The notes: generated by a model not told the origin, from the sequence alone. Shown: positions 1-9,763, counted from the stretch's first letter. The stretch is 64,000 nucleotides of DNA from Streptomyces sennicomposti (GCF_019890635.1 NZ_JAIOAB010000010.1:1-64000); one strand, 5' to 3'. Numbers and translations: made by a program.

Positions 1-77
1 GCTGTCCGGCACGCCCGCCCCGCTCGCGGACTACGTCTTCGACACCCCTCCGGCCCCCTGCGCGTCCCGCCCCGTCG

Positions 78-947
78 TCACCGCAGGCGGGGCAGCCAGT
101 GGTGCTCGCAGAACCAGCGGCCGAACATCGCGCCGCCGAAGACGACGAAGCCGACGCCGGTGAGCCACGACTCCACGACGAGGACGATCCCGACCGTGCC
201 GTAGCTGACCGCGTTGTCGACGATGAGCGGGGTGAAGACCAGGTTGGAGAAGACGCGCAGCCCGCCGAGCCCCACCATGGTCGCGATCGCGCCCGGCAGC
301 AGACGCCGCCAGGGGACCTGCCCGCCCAGCAGGAACCGCTGGCTCCACCAGAAGAACAGCGCGCCGGTGCTCGTGGACACCGCCACCCGCTCGAGGCCCT
401 CGAACTGCTGCCGGTTCAGCACCTCCTGGTAGAGGTACGCCGTCATCACGGCCAGCCACGTCAGCTGCCGCCACACCCGGTGCCAGGGGCCGGGCGGCAG
501 GCCCCAGATCCGTTCGTAGCCGTTCTGCACGCTGCCCGCGAAGGACACGCCGAACACGGCGAGCAGGACACCGCCCCAGACGCTGGTGGTGCTGATCACC
601 TTGACCGGGGGACTGATGATGTCGGTCAGCACCCGCGCGGACCGGCCGGACAGCCCCATGCCGTCCACCAGCCAGTACGCGAAACCGCCCTCGCCCAGCG
701 GATCGGCGGCGGCCACCACGATCAGCAGCGGCGCCAGCGTGACCAGCGAGAGGGTGGCGAACCCCATCGCGCGGTGCATCAGCTCCAGGTCGCGGCCCCG
801 CCGGACCAGCGCGAACGCGCCGAGGCGGTCCTCCACGGCGAGCACGGTGCGCCGCAGCCGCGGGAAGCGGTGCCCCCCGATGTCCGCGCGCGAGGCCGTG
901 GGCCCGCCGTCGTGCCCGGGCTCCTGGTGTCTGCTGTCACCGGTCAT
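78..947 (-). CDS. YihY/virulence factor BrkB family membrane protein
   Basis: The 289-residue protein has a basic cytoplasmic N-terminus of about 55 residues and then six or so hydrophobic segments, beginning with the stretch around residues 60-85 and ending near the C-terminus. The spacing and the internal pattern VWGGVLLAVFGVSFAGSVQNGYERIWGLP resemble the YihY/BrkB family, whose members are inner-membrane proteins of uncertain function once mistaken for RNase BN. The ATG start has a GAGGAG-type ribosome site about 8 bases upstream. It sits alone, 144 bases beyond the end of the next minus-strand gene. Family assignment is good; no substrate or role can be read from the sequence. Confidence 0.8.
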   Translation of the reverse strand: MTGDSRHQEPGHDGGPTASRADIGGHRFPRLRRTVLAVEDRLGAFALVRRGRDLELMHRAMGFATLSLVTLAPLLIVVAAADPLGEGGFAYWLVDGMGLSGRSARVLTDIISPPVKVISTTSVWGGVLLAVFGVSFAGSVQNGYERIWGLPPGPWHRVWRQLTWLAVMTAYLYQEVLNRQQFEGLERVAVSTSTGALFFWWSQRFLLGGQVPWRRLLPGAIATMVGLGGLRVFSNLVFTPLIVDNAVSYGTVGIVLVVESWLTGVGFVVFGGAMFGRWFCEHHWLPRLR

Positions 948-1091
948 CCCGCCGCTCCTCGGGCTCCTCGGGGCCGCGGCCGTGCGGCGGATCGTCCGGT
1001 CGGGCGCGCCCGCGGTCCGGCGGCACCGCGTTCCCGCACAAACCGTAAGTCATCCGGACGCCGGTGACGTGCCCGGACGCGGGCGGCGTGC

Positions 1092-1349
1092 CTATCCGGA
1101 CCCGGCCGGCTGCTCGGGGACCACCTGCGGTGGCCTGGGATGCTCGGTGGCCGCGCCGGAGGCCAGGGCGGAGGTGAGGGCGAGCAGCACGAAGACGATG
1201 GCGGCCAGGAGGTAGACGCGGCGGCGCGGTCCGGCGCGGGGCGGCCGGGGGGCGGTGATCTGCTCGAACGTCTCCAGCTTCTCCGCCAGCAGGGGGTCCT
1301 GCGTCACCAACTGCTTCTCGATCTGAGCGAGTTCGCGTTCGTAGTTCAC
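1092..1349 (-). CDS. DUF3040-type small membrane protein
   Basis: This 85-residue protein starts at a GTG with an AAGGAG site five bases upstream (1355-1360). An N-terminal acidic amphipathic helix of about 35 residues (YERELAQIEKQL then LLAEKLETFEQI) precedes a basic RRRVYLL border and one transmembrane segment at about residues 48-68. That arrangement fits the actinobacterial DUF3040 family, normally small proteins with a short helix before one or two membrane spans. Function is unknown in the family. A longer open frame extends upstream but lacks a better ribosome site. Confidence 0.65.
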   Translation of the reverse strand: MNYERELAQIEKQLVTQDPLLAEKLETFEQITAPRPPRAGPRRRVYLLAAIVFVLLALTSALASGAATEHPRPPQVVPEQPAGSG

Positions 1350-1611
1350 GAGGGCTCCTTCGGATCCGGCGACAGGGCGGATACGGCGGTGCCTCCCGGC
1401 GCTCGGGCCGGGCGACGCCCGGCGCACGCGGGGGAGGCCGCCGCCCGGCCGGGGCCGATGCGGTCCGTAGCTCCGCAGTACCCCCGACGACGCCGGCCGA
1501 CGCGGAATATCGCGCACCGGGCCGTCGGTCCCCGACGGCTGCTCGCGCCCACCGGGCCGTCGGGCCCCGCGGCGCGGCGTTCCCGCCCGCCGGGCACCCG
1601 TACGCCGTTCC

Positions 1612-2172
1612 TCACCCGCGCCCGCGCCGCGCCGACCGGTCCCGCAGCCGGTCCAGCGGTCCCCACACCTGCGCGGTGAGCCGTACCAGCGGGGCCGCGT
1701 CGGGGGCGGCGGGACGGGGCCGGGTCGGCGCGGCCGCCTCGGTCGCGCGGACCCGGTCGCCGAGGTCGCGCAGGACCTCCTGCGGACACCCGGCCTCCAG
1801 CCGCGGGAACAGCGTCTGCTCCTGCTCCACGAACTGCCGCGTCACCCGGGCGACCACCGCCACCAGGAGTTCCGTGAACTCCTCGCCCGCCGGGTCCGCC
1901 GCCGTCAGCGACGCGAGCAGCTCCTCGACCTCCCGGTGCGCGCGCAGCTCGCGCTCGGCCCGGGCGTCGCCGTCCGGCACATACCGGCGCACCGCCGGGT
2001 ACAGCCAGGCCTTCTCGGCCACCGCGTGGCGCACCAGCGCGGCGGCCGCCCGCTCCACCAGGGCGGTGCGCTCCGCGCCGCCCGGGCGCGCGGCGCGGAT
2101 GCGGTCGAACAGCGACCGGACGCGGGCGTGCTCCGCCGTCAGTTCCGCCACGACACCGCTTCGACCGTCCAC
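1612..2172 (-). CDS. Hemerythrin HHE domain protein
   Basis: This 186-residue protein begins at GTG with a GAGGAC site nearby. Residues 8-140 carry the hemerythrin-like four-helix pattern: an early HARVRSLFDRIR helix, then VRHAVAEKAWLYPAV, then LRAHREVEELL, then FVEQEQTLFPRLE. The His and Glu positions are those that bind a di-iron centre in hemerythrin domains, so oxygen, NO or iron binding is the likely chemistry. The last 45 residues are Pro/Ala/Arg-rich and probably disordered. It is divergent from the cytochrome b gene 148 bases away, which suits a role linked to respiration or oxidative stress; the exact role is inferred only from context. Confidence 0.8.
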   Translation of the reverse strand: MDGRSGVVAELTAEHARVRSLFDRIRAARPGGAERTALVERAAAALVRHAVAEKAWLYPAVRRYVPDGDARAERELRAHREVEELLASLTAADPAGEEFTELLVAVVARVTRQFVEQEQTLFPRLEAGCPQEVLRDLGDRVRATEAAAPTRPRPAAPDAAPLVRLTAQVWGPLDRLRDRSARRGRG

Positions 2173-2320
2173 ACCGCGTCCTCACCGTCGCCGTGGCAAT
2201 GGGGGTGCCCCCGGCACGCCTGCGCCGTGCGCGCGGGCCGCACACCCAAGATTGAAACACCCGGCGGTCCGGCACACCCGGTGGACGCCGGAGACGACAC
2301 CCGAGGAGCGTGATGCGGCC

Positions 2321-3964
2321 GTGCTGACGCGGCGCCGCAAGGCGAGATTCCAGGCCCGGACCCGGCAGGCCGCCTTCCGGGCGTACGTCGTCGCCGACCG
2401 GCGCGCGCCCGTCTCCGAAATGGCCGGGCAACTGCTGCGCAAGGCCTTCCCCGACCACTGGTCCTTCCTGCTCGGCGAGATCGCCCTCTACAGCTTCGCC
2501 GCCCTGGTGCTGACCGGCTCGTTCCTCACGCTCTTCTTCGACCCGAGCCTGGCCGAGACGCCCTACCGCGGCGCGTACGGCCCCCTGCGCGGCCTGCTGG
2601 TCTCCCAGGCCTACGACTCCACCCTGTACCTCAGCTTCGAGGTGCGCGGCGGGCTGCTGATGCGGCAGATGCACCACTGGGCCGCACTGGTGTTCGTGGC
2701 GGCCATCGGGGCGCACATGCTGCGGATCTTCTTCACGGGCGCCTTCCGCAGGCCGCGCGAGACCAACTGGTTCGTGGGCGTCACCCTGTTCCTGCTGGCG
2801 CTCCTGGAGGGCTTCTGCGGCTACTCCCTGCCCGACGACCTGCTCTCCGGCACCGGTCTGCGCACCGCGAACTCCATCGTGCAGTCCGTCCCGGTCGTCG
2901 GCACGTATCTCGCCTACTTCGCCTGGGGCGGCCCCTTCCCGGGCCACCGGATCATCAGCCGGCTGTACATCGTGCACGTGCTGTTCGTGCCGGGCCTGAT
3001 CATCGCGCTGATCGCCGTCCACCTGATCCTGGTGGTGTACCTCAAGCACACCCAGTGGTCGGGGCCGGGAAGGACCAACCGCAATGTGGTGGGGCCGCCC
3101 ATGTTCCCGGCGTTCACCGCGAAGTCCACCGGACTGTCCCTGATGGTCTTCGGCGTCCTCGCCGTCGCGGGCGCGATCGCGCAGATCAATCCCATCTGGG
3201 CGTTCGGCCCGTACGTCCCCGACCAGGTGTCCACCGACGCGCAGCCGGACTGGTACGTCGGCTTCCTGGAAGGCGCGCTGCGCCTGATGCCCGGCGTCGA
3301 GTGGAACGTCGCCGGACACACCTTCATGTGGAACGTGCTGCTGCCGGCCGTGGTCCTGCCGGCGCTGCTGTTCCTGGTCCTCTACGCCTATCCCTCCTTC
3401 GAGCGCTGGATCACCGGCGACCTCGTCGAGCACCATCTGTGCGACCGGCCGCGCGACCGCCCGGTGCGCACCGGGCTCGGCGTCGCCGCGCTCGTCTGGT
3501 ACGCCGTCCTGCTGCTGGCCGGCGGCAACGACGTCATCGCCTACGTCTTCCGTGTCTCCGTCAACGGCCTGACCTGGATCCTCCGGGTGCTGTTCTTCCT
3601 CGGCCCGGTCCTCGCCTTCCTGATCACCAAGCGGGTGTGCCTGGCGCTCCAGAGGCACGAGCGGCGGCTGCTGGAGGAGGGCGAGGAGACCGGCCAGGTG
3701 TACCAGGACCTGCCCGGCGGCATGTCCGAACGCCACACGGACGTCGATGCGCGGGACCGGTACAGGTTCCTCGTCCGGGACATCCCACTGCCCCTGGAAC
3801 ATCCGGGCCCCGGGGCCCCCTTGCGGCACCGGCTGCGGGCCGCGCTCAGCGCCTGGTACTACGGCGAACGCGTCGACGCGCCCACCACCGCCGAGGAACG
3901 GCTGCAGATCGCCGGCCGCACCGCCGACCCCGTGGCGGGCGGGAGCACCGCCCCGCGGGAGTGA
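2321..3964 (+). CDS. qcrB: Cytochrome bc complex cytochrome b subunit (stand-alone qcrB paralogue)
   Basis: The predicted 547-residue protein matches actinobacterial QcrB in length and layout: a cytoplasmic N-terminus, then a first membrane helix near residues 52-72. Candidate heme-b ligands pair as His118/His132 and His219/His234, with MHHWAALVFVAAIGAHM and YIVHVLFVPGLIIALIAVHL as the flanking helices. A Q-site-like stretch (PDWYVGFLEGALRL) and three further C-terminal helices follow. QcrB oxidises menaquinol and passes electrons to the Rieske and cytochrome c subunits of the bc1-aa3 supercomplex. No qcrA, qcrC or ctaCE lies beside it, so this looks like a second copy outside the main locus. 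The GTG start follows a GAGGAG about 12 bases upstream. Confidence 0.85.
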   Translation: MLTRRRKARFQARTRQAAFRAYVVADRRAPVSEMAGQLLRKAFPDHWSFLLGEIALYSFAALVLTGSFLTLFFDPSLAETPYRGAYGPLRGLLVSQAYDSTLYLSFEVRGGLLMRQMHHWAALVFVAAIGAHMLRIFFTGAFRRPRETNWFVGVTLFLLALLEGFCGYSLPDDLLSGTGLRTANSIVQSVPVVGTYLAYFAWGGPFPGHRIISRLYIVHVLFVPGLIIALIAVHLILVVYLKHTQWSGPGRTNRNVVGPPMFPAFTAKSTGLSLMVFGVLAVAGAIAQINPIWAFGPYVPDQVSTDAQPDWYVGFLEGALRLMPGVEWNVAGHTFMWNVLLPAVVLPALLFLVLYAYPSFERWITGDLVEHHLCDRPRDRPVRTGLGVAALVWYAVLLLAGGNDVIAYVFRVSVNGLTWILRVLFFLGPVLAFLITKRVCLALQRHERRLLEEGEETGQVYQDLPGGMSERHTDVDARDRYRFLVRDIPLPLEHPGPGAPLRHRLRAALSAWYYGERVDAPTTAEERLQIAGRTADPVAGGSTAPRE

Positions 3965-4024
3965 GCGGACGGCCGCCCGCCGGGTCGCGGACGCCGCCTG
4001 CGGCGGACGGCCGGCCCGGCGGAG

Positions 4025-4057
4025 CGCCGTGCCCGTGCCCGGGGCACCGGCACGGCG
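4025..4057. terminator. Bidirectional hairpin between qcrB and the SPW gene
   Basis: CGCCGTGCC at 4025-4033 pairs with GGCACGGCG at 4049-4057; after one mismatch, five more pairs close a three-base loop. It lies between two convergent genes ending at 3964 and 4073. There is no U-tract, as is common for hairpin terminators in this group. Confidence 0.55.
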
Positions 4058-4072
4058 GGCTCTCCCTCTGTG

Positions 4073-4561
4073 TCATCGGCGGCCCCGGTGGCCTTGACGC
4101 GCCACGCCGATGGTCAGCCCCATGGCCGCCAGGCCCAGCGCGGCGGTGATCGCGCCCACCCAGCAGTTGTTCCAGATGATGCCCGCCCGGGCGCTGTGCG
4201 TGAGGGTCACCACCCACGGGGAGATGAACAGCCACACGCCGAGCGGCACCAGCGCCCACGACAGCCGGAACATGCGCTCCGGGGCGAGGGCCAGACCGAG
4301 CCCGATCAGGCCGATGGTGATGCCCACGATCAGGTTGTTGACGGTGATGGCCGGCTGGATCGCGAAGTGCACGACCCAGGGGGAGATCGCCGCGTACAGA
4401 CCGGTCAGGAGGATGAGACCTTCGATGGCGATCGCCGGGCCGCTCGACGCGGTGCGTTCGAGCCGCTCGCGCATCTCGGCCATCTCGGGATGCGAGTGCA
4501 TCATCTCCGGATGGGTGGTGCTGCCCACGTCACTGGAGCTGGAGCGATGTGGATACGACAT
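4073..4561 (-). CDS. SPW repeat membrane protein
   Basis: The 162-residue protein has a Met/His/Ser-rich N-terminus of about 45 residues and then four predicted membrane helices. Two copies of the family hallmark are present: AAISPWVVHF (about residue 60) and LFISPWVVTL (about residue 113), one in each half, so the protein is an internal two-fold repeat. SPW proteins are widespread in actinobacteria with no established function. The start has a GAGAGGAG ribosome site. The promoter region carries two GGAACCCTT direct repeats 21 bases apart. Confidence 0.85.
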   Translation of the reverse strand: MSYPHRSSSSDVGSTTHPEMMHSHPEMAEMRERLERTASSGPAIAIEGLILLTGLYAAISPWVVHFAIQPAITVNNLIVGITIGLIGLGLALAPERMFRLSWALVPLGVWLFISPWVVTLTHSARAGIIWNNCWVGAITAALGLAAMGLTIGVARQGHRGRR

Positions 4562-4581
4562 TGCTGTCGTCTCCTCTCCAA

Positions 4582-4611
4582 AAGGGTTCCTTTGCCTTGT
4601 GCAAGGGTTCC
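4582..4611 (-). promoter_or_regulatory. Paired 9-bp direct repeats upstream of the SPW gene
   Basis: On the minus strand GGAACCCTT occurs twice (complement of 4582-4590 and 4603-4611), 21 bases apart, so both face the same side of the helix. A small CCTTG/CAAGG inverted repeat lies between them. They are just upstream of the ribosome site and could be an operator or leader element; the binding protein is unknown. Confidence 0.35.
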
Positions 4612-4702
4612 CCCGTGCGGGTGATTTATGCCCCTTTTATGTAGATTTTGGGGTTGAGTTTCAGGGCTCGCGGCATCCGTAGCCCTCCCGGCGCACCCCG
4701 CG

Positions 4703-5095
4703 TCAGCGGTCGTCGCGGTCCGCGAACTCCAGCACCATGCCGAGCAGTCCGATCGCCAGGACGCCGATCCCGATCATGAACAGCCAGAAGCCGTAGACGA
4801 CGCCGACGGCGCAGAGCGTCACGCCGGCCGCGGTCACCACCGGGTTGCGGCTGTGCGGCGGGAAGAAGTCGAGCCGGCCGCTGCGCTCGTGGACCTCCCC
4901 GTCCTGCCGGTCCTCCGGACGCGGCCCCTTGCGCCGGTGGTTGACCAGGCAGAAGAACGCGATCACCGACGCCATGAAGCACGACACGGTCAGCGCGGCG
5001 ATGCCGGCCGGCTCCCGCGCGAACCAGATGTAGGCCACGTCGGTGAGCAGGAAGAACACGGCCACACCGGCGAAGAGGTACGCCTCGGATTTCAT
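4703..5095 (-). CDS. ctaF: Cytochrome c oxidase subunit 4 (actinobacterial CtaF type)
   Basis: This 130-residue protein has four hydrophobic segments (about residues 6-24, 30-50, 88-105, 107-125) and a polar middle with a conserved-looking [15 protein letters not shown] stretch, as in the small subunit IV of actinobacterial aa3 oxidases. Its ATG overlaps the ctaD stop codon by ATGA, so the two are translationally coupled. It probably stabilises the oxidase and has no redox centre of its own. Its pairing with ctaD but not ctaC or ctaE is the same incomplete arrangement seen for the nearby qcrB. Confidence 0.8.
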   Translation of the reverse strand: MKSEAYLFAGVAVFFLLTDVAYIWFAREPAGIAALTVSCFMASVIAFFCLVNHRRKGPRPEDRQDGEVHERSGRLDFFPPHSRNPVVTAAGVTLCAVGVVYGFWLFMIGIGVLAIGLLGMVLEFADRDDR

Positions 5096-6810
5096 TCGCT
5101 CTGCTTCCCCAGGGTGTCGGGAGTGGGCTCGACCGTCCCGTGCTCGGCCCCCGGCAGCTCCCGCAGGACCGCCGGATGGTGCAGGTCGAAGGCCGGCGAG
5201 TCGGACCGTACGCGCGGCAGCGCGGTGAAGTTGTGCCGCGGCGGGGGACAGGAGGTCGCCCACTCCAGCGATCTGCCGTACCCCCAGGGGTCGTCCACCT
5301 CCACCCTCGGCGCGTGCCGGGCGGTCTTCCACAGGTTGTACAGGAACGGCAGGGTGGACAGGCCGATCAGGAACGCGCCGATCGAGGACACCATGTTGAG
5401 CGCGGTGAACCCGTCGGCGGCCAGATAGTCGGCGTAGCGGCGCGGCATGCCCATCTCGCCCAGCCAGTGCTGCACCAGGAACGTCGTCTGGAAGCCGACG
5501 AACAGCGACCAGAAGTGGATCTTCCCCAGCCGCTCGTCCAGCAGCTTGCCCGTCATCTTCGGCCACCAGAAGTAGAACCCGCCGAAGGTGGCGAACACGA
5601 TCGTCCCGAAGAGCACGTAGTGCAGATGGGCCACGATGAAGTAGCTGTCGGTCAGATGGAAGTCCAGCGGCGGCGAGGCGATCAGGACGCCGCTGAGCCC
5701 GCCGAGCAGGAAGGTCACCAGGAAGCCCATGCACCACAGCATCGGCGTCTCGAAGGACAGCGACCCCTTCCACATGGTGCCGATCCAGTTGAAGAACTTC
5801 ACCCCGGTGGGCACCGCGATCAGGAACGACATCACCGAGAAGAACGGCAGCAGCACCCCGCCGGTGGCGAACATGTGGTGCGCCCAGACGGTGGCCGACA
5901 GCATGGTGATCGCGATGGTCGCCCCCACCATGCCCGCGTAGCCGAAGATCGGCTTGCGGCTGAAGACCGGGATGATCTCCGTGACGACGCCGAAGAACGG
6001 CAGCGCCACGATGTAGACCTCCGGATGGCCGAAGAACCAGAACAGGTGCTGCCACAGCAGCGCGCCGCCGTTGGCCGGGTCGTAGATGTGGGCGCCGAGC
6101 TTGCGGTCCGCCTCCAGGGCCAGCAGCGCCGCCGTCAGCACCGGGAAGGCCAGCAGCACCAGGATCGAGGTGAACAGCACGTTCCAGGTGAAGATCGGCA
6201 TCCGGAACATCGTCATCCCGGGGGCGCGCAGGCACAGGATCGTGGCGATGAAGTTCACGGCGCCGAGCGTGGTGCTCAGGCCCGCGACGACCAGCCCCAT
6301 CGCCCACAGGTCGCCGCCGTGGCCGGGACTGTGCTCGGCCCGGCTCAGCGGCGTGTAGGCGAACCAGCCGAACGGCGCCGCCCCCTCGTCCACCGCGAAC
6401 CCGGACACCACCGTCACCCCGCCGAACAGGAAGAACCAGTAGGTGAGCGCGTTCAGCCGGGGGAAGGCGACGTCCGGGGCGCCGATCTGCAGCGGCATCA
6501 CCGCGTTGGCGAACCCGGCGAACGTCGGCGTCGCGAACAGCAGCATCATGATCGTGCCGTGGATGGTGAACAGCTGGTTGTACTGCTCCTGGTCCATGAT
6601 CTGCAGCCCGGGACGCGCCAGTTCGGCCCGCATCAGCAGCGCCATCACACCGGCCGCCAGGAAGAAGGCGAACGACGTGACCAGGTACAGATGACCGATC
6701 TTCTTGTGGTCGGTCGTGGTCAGATAGTCCCGGATCGTCTCCCCGGTACGGCCCCGCGGCGGCCGTGCGGTCCGCTGCGGGGCGGCCAGGCCGGGGTGTG
6801 TCTGCGACAT
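5092..6810 (-). CDS. ctaD: Cytochrome c oxidase subunit I (heme-copper oxidase)
   Basis: This 572-residue, 12-helix protein carries the A-type heme-copper oxidase centres: His84 in [12 protein letters not shown] for low-spin heme a; His262 and Tyr266 in GHPEVYIV, the cross-linked CuB site; His311/His312 in VWAHHMF for CuB; and His395 and His397 in FIVAHLHYV for the two hemes. It reduces oxygen to water and pumps protons. It lies 52 bases downstream of hpnR and overlaps ctaF, indicating one transcript. Subunits II and III are absent here, so it must borrow them from the main oxidase locus if it is active. Confidence 0.92.
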   Translation of the reverse strand: MSQTHPGLAAPQRTARPPRGRTGETIRDYLTTTDHKKIGHLYLVTSFAFFLAAGVMALLMRAELARPGLQIMDQEQYNQLFTIHGTIMMLLFATPTFAGFANAVMPLQIGAPDVAFPRLNALTYWFFLFGGVTVVSGFAVDEGAAPFGWFAYTPLSRAEHSPGHGGDLWAMGLVVAGLSTTLGAVNFIATILCLRAPGMTMFRMPIFTWNVLFTSILVLLAFPVLTAALLALEADRKLGAHIYDPANGGALLWQHLFWFFGHPEVYIVALPFFGVVTEIIPVFSRKPIFGYAGMVGATIAITMLSATVWAHHMFATGGVLLPFFSVMSFLIAVPTGVKFFNWIGTMWKGSLSFETPMLWCMGFLVTFLLGGLSGVLIASPPLDFHLTDSYFIVAHLHYVLFGTIVFATFGGFYFWWPKMTGKLLDERLGKIHFWSLFVGFQTTFLVQHWLGEMGMPRRYADYLAADGFTALNMVSSIGAFLIGLSTLPFLYNLWKTARHAPRVEVDDPWGYGRSLEWATSCPPPRHNFTALPRVRSDSPAFDLHHPAVLRELPGAEHGTVEPTPDTLGKQSE

Positions 6811-6862
6811 GAGCGCCCTCCACGTGCTGAATCCGCGACTCGTCTCACTGCGTCCGGTCGGC

Positions 6863-8383
6863 TCACTGCGTCCGGTCGGCCGCGCCGCCGGCCGGGCGCG
6901 CGGCAGGCCCGGAACGGGGCGCCGGACCGGTGTGGATGTACAGCTCCCGGCGGTCGCCGACGGGCGCCGCGGGCGGCAGCGGGAGCCGGTAGCGGACGGG
7001 ACGGCCGTGGTCGGCGAGCTGCCGCCGCGGGTTGTAGACGCGGTGGAACTTCCACAGCATCCGGGCGAAGTTGGTCTGGCCGTGCGCCAGCCGGTCCGCC
7101 AGGATGCGGGCCGCGCCGAACGCCGTGCGCAGACCGAGGTGTTTGCGGTGGATGACGGACTGGGTGCGCACCAGCTCCTCGTAGAACCGCGCCAGGGGCA
7201 GCGTGGTGGGCACCACCGCGTGCTGGATGTCGAACAGCCGGTAGTCCCGCGTCGTCAGCCGGCGCGACTCGGTGCGCCAGATCTCCGTGCCCGGATACGG
7301 CGTCATCACCGTCAGGTGCACGATCTCCGGCACGGACAGCGCGAACTCCCGCACCAGCCGGAAGCGTTCGGCGTCCCACGCCGGGTCCACGATCAGATTG
7401 ACCGCCACGTTGATCCCGAGCCGCCGCGCCGTCTCCAGCGCGCGCAGATTGTCGTCGGGGTCGACCCGCTTGCGGAACCGGTCGAGCCCCTCGGCGTCCA
7501 GCGCCTCCATCCCGAGGAACATGTAGCGCAGCCCCAGCCGGGTCCAGCGCTCGAACACCTCGGTGTTGCGCAGCAGCACGTCGGCGCGGGTCTCCAGGTA
7601 GTACTGCTTGCGGATACGGCGCCGCTCCAGCTCGGCGGCGATGGCGTCGCCGTGCTCGGGCCGGATGAAGGCCACGTCGTCCACGACGAACACGTTGGGC
7701 TCGGCGATGGACGCCAGCTCCGCGGCGGCGGCCTCGGGGCTCGCCTTGCGGTAGCTGCGGCCGTAGAACGTCCACGCGGAGCAGAACGAGCAGTCCCAGG
7801 GGCAGCCGCGGGTGAACTCGATGGAGGCGCACGGGTCGAGTTCGCCGATGAAGTAGCGGCGCCGGTGGCGCATCAGGTCGCGCGCCGGGCGCGGCTCGTC
7901 GATGCCGTGCAGCATGCGCGGGGGCGGCCCGTGCCCGTCGGCGGTCACCACGCCCGGCACCTGGCCGAGGCCGCCGTCCGTCACCGCCGCCAGCAGCGGC
8001 GCCATGGCCGGCTCGCCCTCGCCGCGCACCACCGCGTCCACGGCGCCCTCGGCCTGGCGCAGCACGTCGTCGGCCACGAAGGAGACGCTGTGCCCGCCGA
8101 AGAACACGAAACACCCGGGCACCGCGCGCTTGATCGCCCGGGCCAGGTCGATGGCCTCGGGGATGTTGGCCAGGTAGTTCAGCCCGAAGCCGACCGCCTG
8201 CGGCCGGAACGCGTGCACGATCCGGCGCAGCTCCTTGTGCCCGAGGACCTGCAGATCGACCACCCGCACCTGGTGCCCGGCGGCACGGGCCGCGGCGGCC
8301 ACCCGCTCCAGACCGAGCGGCTCCAGCCTGAGGAAGATCTCCGAGTACATCAGGGGGCTGGGATGGACGAACAGGACGCGCAT
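6863..8383 (-). CDS. hpnR: Hopanoid C-3 methylase, B12-binding radical SAM protein
   Basis: This 506-residue protein opens with a cobalamin-binding fold (residues 1-130, [10 protein letters not shown] and a [11 protein letters not shown] strand-loop). It is followed by the radical SAM core, whose iron-sulfur Cys residues are C194, C198 and C201 in [20 protein letters not shown] strand and a YLETRADV strand follow in the expected order. The C-terminal 150 residues fit the HpnR subfamily, which adds a methyl to C-3 of the hopanoid A ring. The start is ATG with GAGGTG upstream. It heads the operon with ctaD and ctaF. Other B12 radical SAM methylases share this layout, so the substrate is inferred from overall resemblance. 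Confidence 0.75.
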   Translation of the reverse strand: MRVLFVHPSPLMYSEIFLRLEPLGLERVAAAARAAGHQVRVVDLQVLGHKELRRIVHAFRPQAVGFGLNYLANIPEAIDLARAIKRAVPGCFVFFGGHSVSFVADDVLRQAEGAVDAVVRGEGEPAMAPLLAAVTDGGLGQVPGVVTADGHGPPPRMLHGIDEPRPARDLMRHRRRYFIGELDPCASIEFTRGCPWDCSFCSAWTFYGRSYRKASPEAAAAELASIAEPNVFVVDDVAFIRPEHGDAIAAELERRRIRKQYYLETRADVLLRNTEVFERWTRLGLRYMFLGMEALDAEGLDRFRKRVDPDDNLRALETARRLGINVAVNLIVDPAWDAERFRLVREFALSVPEIVHLTVMTPYPGTEIWRTESRRLTTRDYRLFDIQHAVVPTTLPLARFYEELVRTQSVIHRKHLGLRTAFGAARILADRLAHGQTNFARMLWKFHRVYNPRRQLADHGRPVRYRLPLPPAAPVGDRRELYIHTGPAPRSGPAARPAGGAADRTQ

Positions 8384-8626
8384 GGTTTCACCTCGGGTTC
8401 CGCGGCGGAAACGGGGAAGCGGCCCCCGGTGCTGACCAATGGGGTCCCGCTCTGCGCGCCGCCCCATGCGGACGTTCGGCCGCCTGCGCCGCACCTTCCG
8501 TCTCACGAGTGACCCGCGGCGGCACAGCGGCCCGACGCCCACCCGGTTTACGGACCCCCGCACGGGTCACCCAAGGTGACGACCGAGGCTGTCGGCGGTG
8601 ACAGCGGTGACGGCGAAGGAGTACGC

Positions 8627-9763
8627 ATGGCACGGGTGCCCGGTCCCGACCGCCCGATCGACGCCGTGGACGTCCACGCCTTCACCCTGCCCACCGACGG
8701 ACCGGACGGCGCCGAGCAGGACGGCACCCTGGAGTGGGACTCCACCACCATGATCCTGGTGCGGGTGCACGCCGGCGGACGGACCGGCCTCGGCTACACC
8801 TACGGAGACGTCTCGGTCGCCGCCTTCCTCTCCGGCGCCGTCGCCCCGCTGCTCCGGGGGCGCAGCGCCGTCGCCCCGCCCGCCCTGCGGGAACTGACGG
8901 GCCGCCGGATCCGCAACGCCGGCCGGCCCGGCGTCGGGGCCATGGCAGCCTCCGCCGCGGACATCGCCCTGTGGGACCTCAAGGCCAGGCTGCTGGACCT
9001 GCCGCTGGTCCACGTGCTGCCCGCCCACCACGACCGGGTCCCCGTCTACGGCAGCGGCGGCTTCACCAACTACTCCCTCGACCGCCTCGCCGGCCAGCTC
9101 GCCGGCTGGACGGAACAGGGCATCGGCCGGGTGAAGCTGAAGACCTCGCGCGATCCGCGGCGCGACCCCGAGCGGCTCACCGCGGTCCGCGCGGCGGTCG
9201 GCGACGCCACCGAGATCCTCACCGACGCCAACGGGGCGCTCGGCCGCAAGGAGGCGCTGTACTGGGCGCACCGCTTCCACGACGAGTGGGACGTGCGCTG
9301 GTTCGAGGAGCCGGTCAGCTCGGCCGACATCGAGGGCCTGCGCATGCTGAGCGAGCGGGGACCGGCGCGCCTGGAGATCGCCGCGGGGGAGTACGCCTAC
9401 ACCACACGCGACTTCGTCAACCTGGTCGCCGCTGGCGCGGTGGACTGCCTCCAGGCGGACGTCACCCGCTGCGGCGGGATCAGCGCTCTGCTGGAGGTCG
9501 CGGGACTGGCGTCGGCCCACCACCTGGACCTGTCCGCGCACTGCGCGCCCGCGGTCTCCGCCCACGCCTTCTGCGCCGTGCGCCGGCTGCGGCACCTGGA
9601 GTACTTCCACGACCACGTCCGGTTCGAGCGCCTGGTGTTCGACGGCGTCCTGTCCCCGGCCGACGGCGCACTGCGGCCCGACACCGGCCGGCCCGGCCTC
9701 GGCCTCGACGTCCGGTGGGCGGACGCCGAACCCCACCGCGTGTACGGCGAGCGCCCCGCCTGA
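8627..9763 (+). CDS. Mandelate racemase/muconate lactonizing enzyme family protein (enolase superfamily)
   Basis: This 378-residue protein has the capping domain at about 1-130 and the barrel after it. The superfamily catalytic set is visible: Lys170 and Lys172 in GRVKLKTS (the KxK motif), metal ligands Asp200 (ILTDANGAL), Glu227 (WFEEPV) and Glu255 (AAGEYAY), and the general-base pair Asp278 (LQADVTRCGG) and His305 (SAHCAP). This makes an active acid-sugar dehydratase or racemase likely, with unknown substrate. ATG at 8627 has AAGGAG at 8616-8621; an earlier in-frame start at 8576 has no such site. It is divergent from hpnR. Confidence 0.85.
   Translation: MARVPGPDRPIDAVDVHAFTLPTDGPDGAEQDGTLEWDSTTMILVRVHAGGRTGLGYTYGDVSVAAFLSGAVAPLLRGRSAVAPPALRELTGRRIRNAGRPGVGAMAASAADIALWDLKARLLDLPLVHVLPAHHDRVPVYGSGGFTNYSLDRLAGQLAGWTEQGIGRVKLKTSRDPRRDPERLTAVRAAVGDATEILTDANGALGRKEALYWAHRFHDEWDVRWFEEPVSSADIEGLRMLSERGPARLEIAAGEYAYTTRDFVNLVAAGAVDCLQADVTRCGGISALLEVAGLASAHHLDLSAHCAPAVSAHAFCAVRRLRHLEYFHDHVRFERLVFDGVLSPADGALRPDTGRPGLGLDVRWADAEPHRVYGERPA

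Noticed and set aside
1..77. Possible 3' end of a gene entering from the left
   Set aside because: Frames are open on both strands, but 77 bases give no recognisable peptide.
1346..3829. 827-residue minus-strand open frame over the cytochrome b gene
   Set aside because: It is antisense to qcrB, has Gln/Asp/Arg/Val-rich composition typical of shadows in GC-rich DNA, and no ribosome site.
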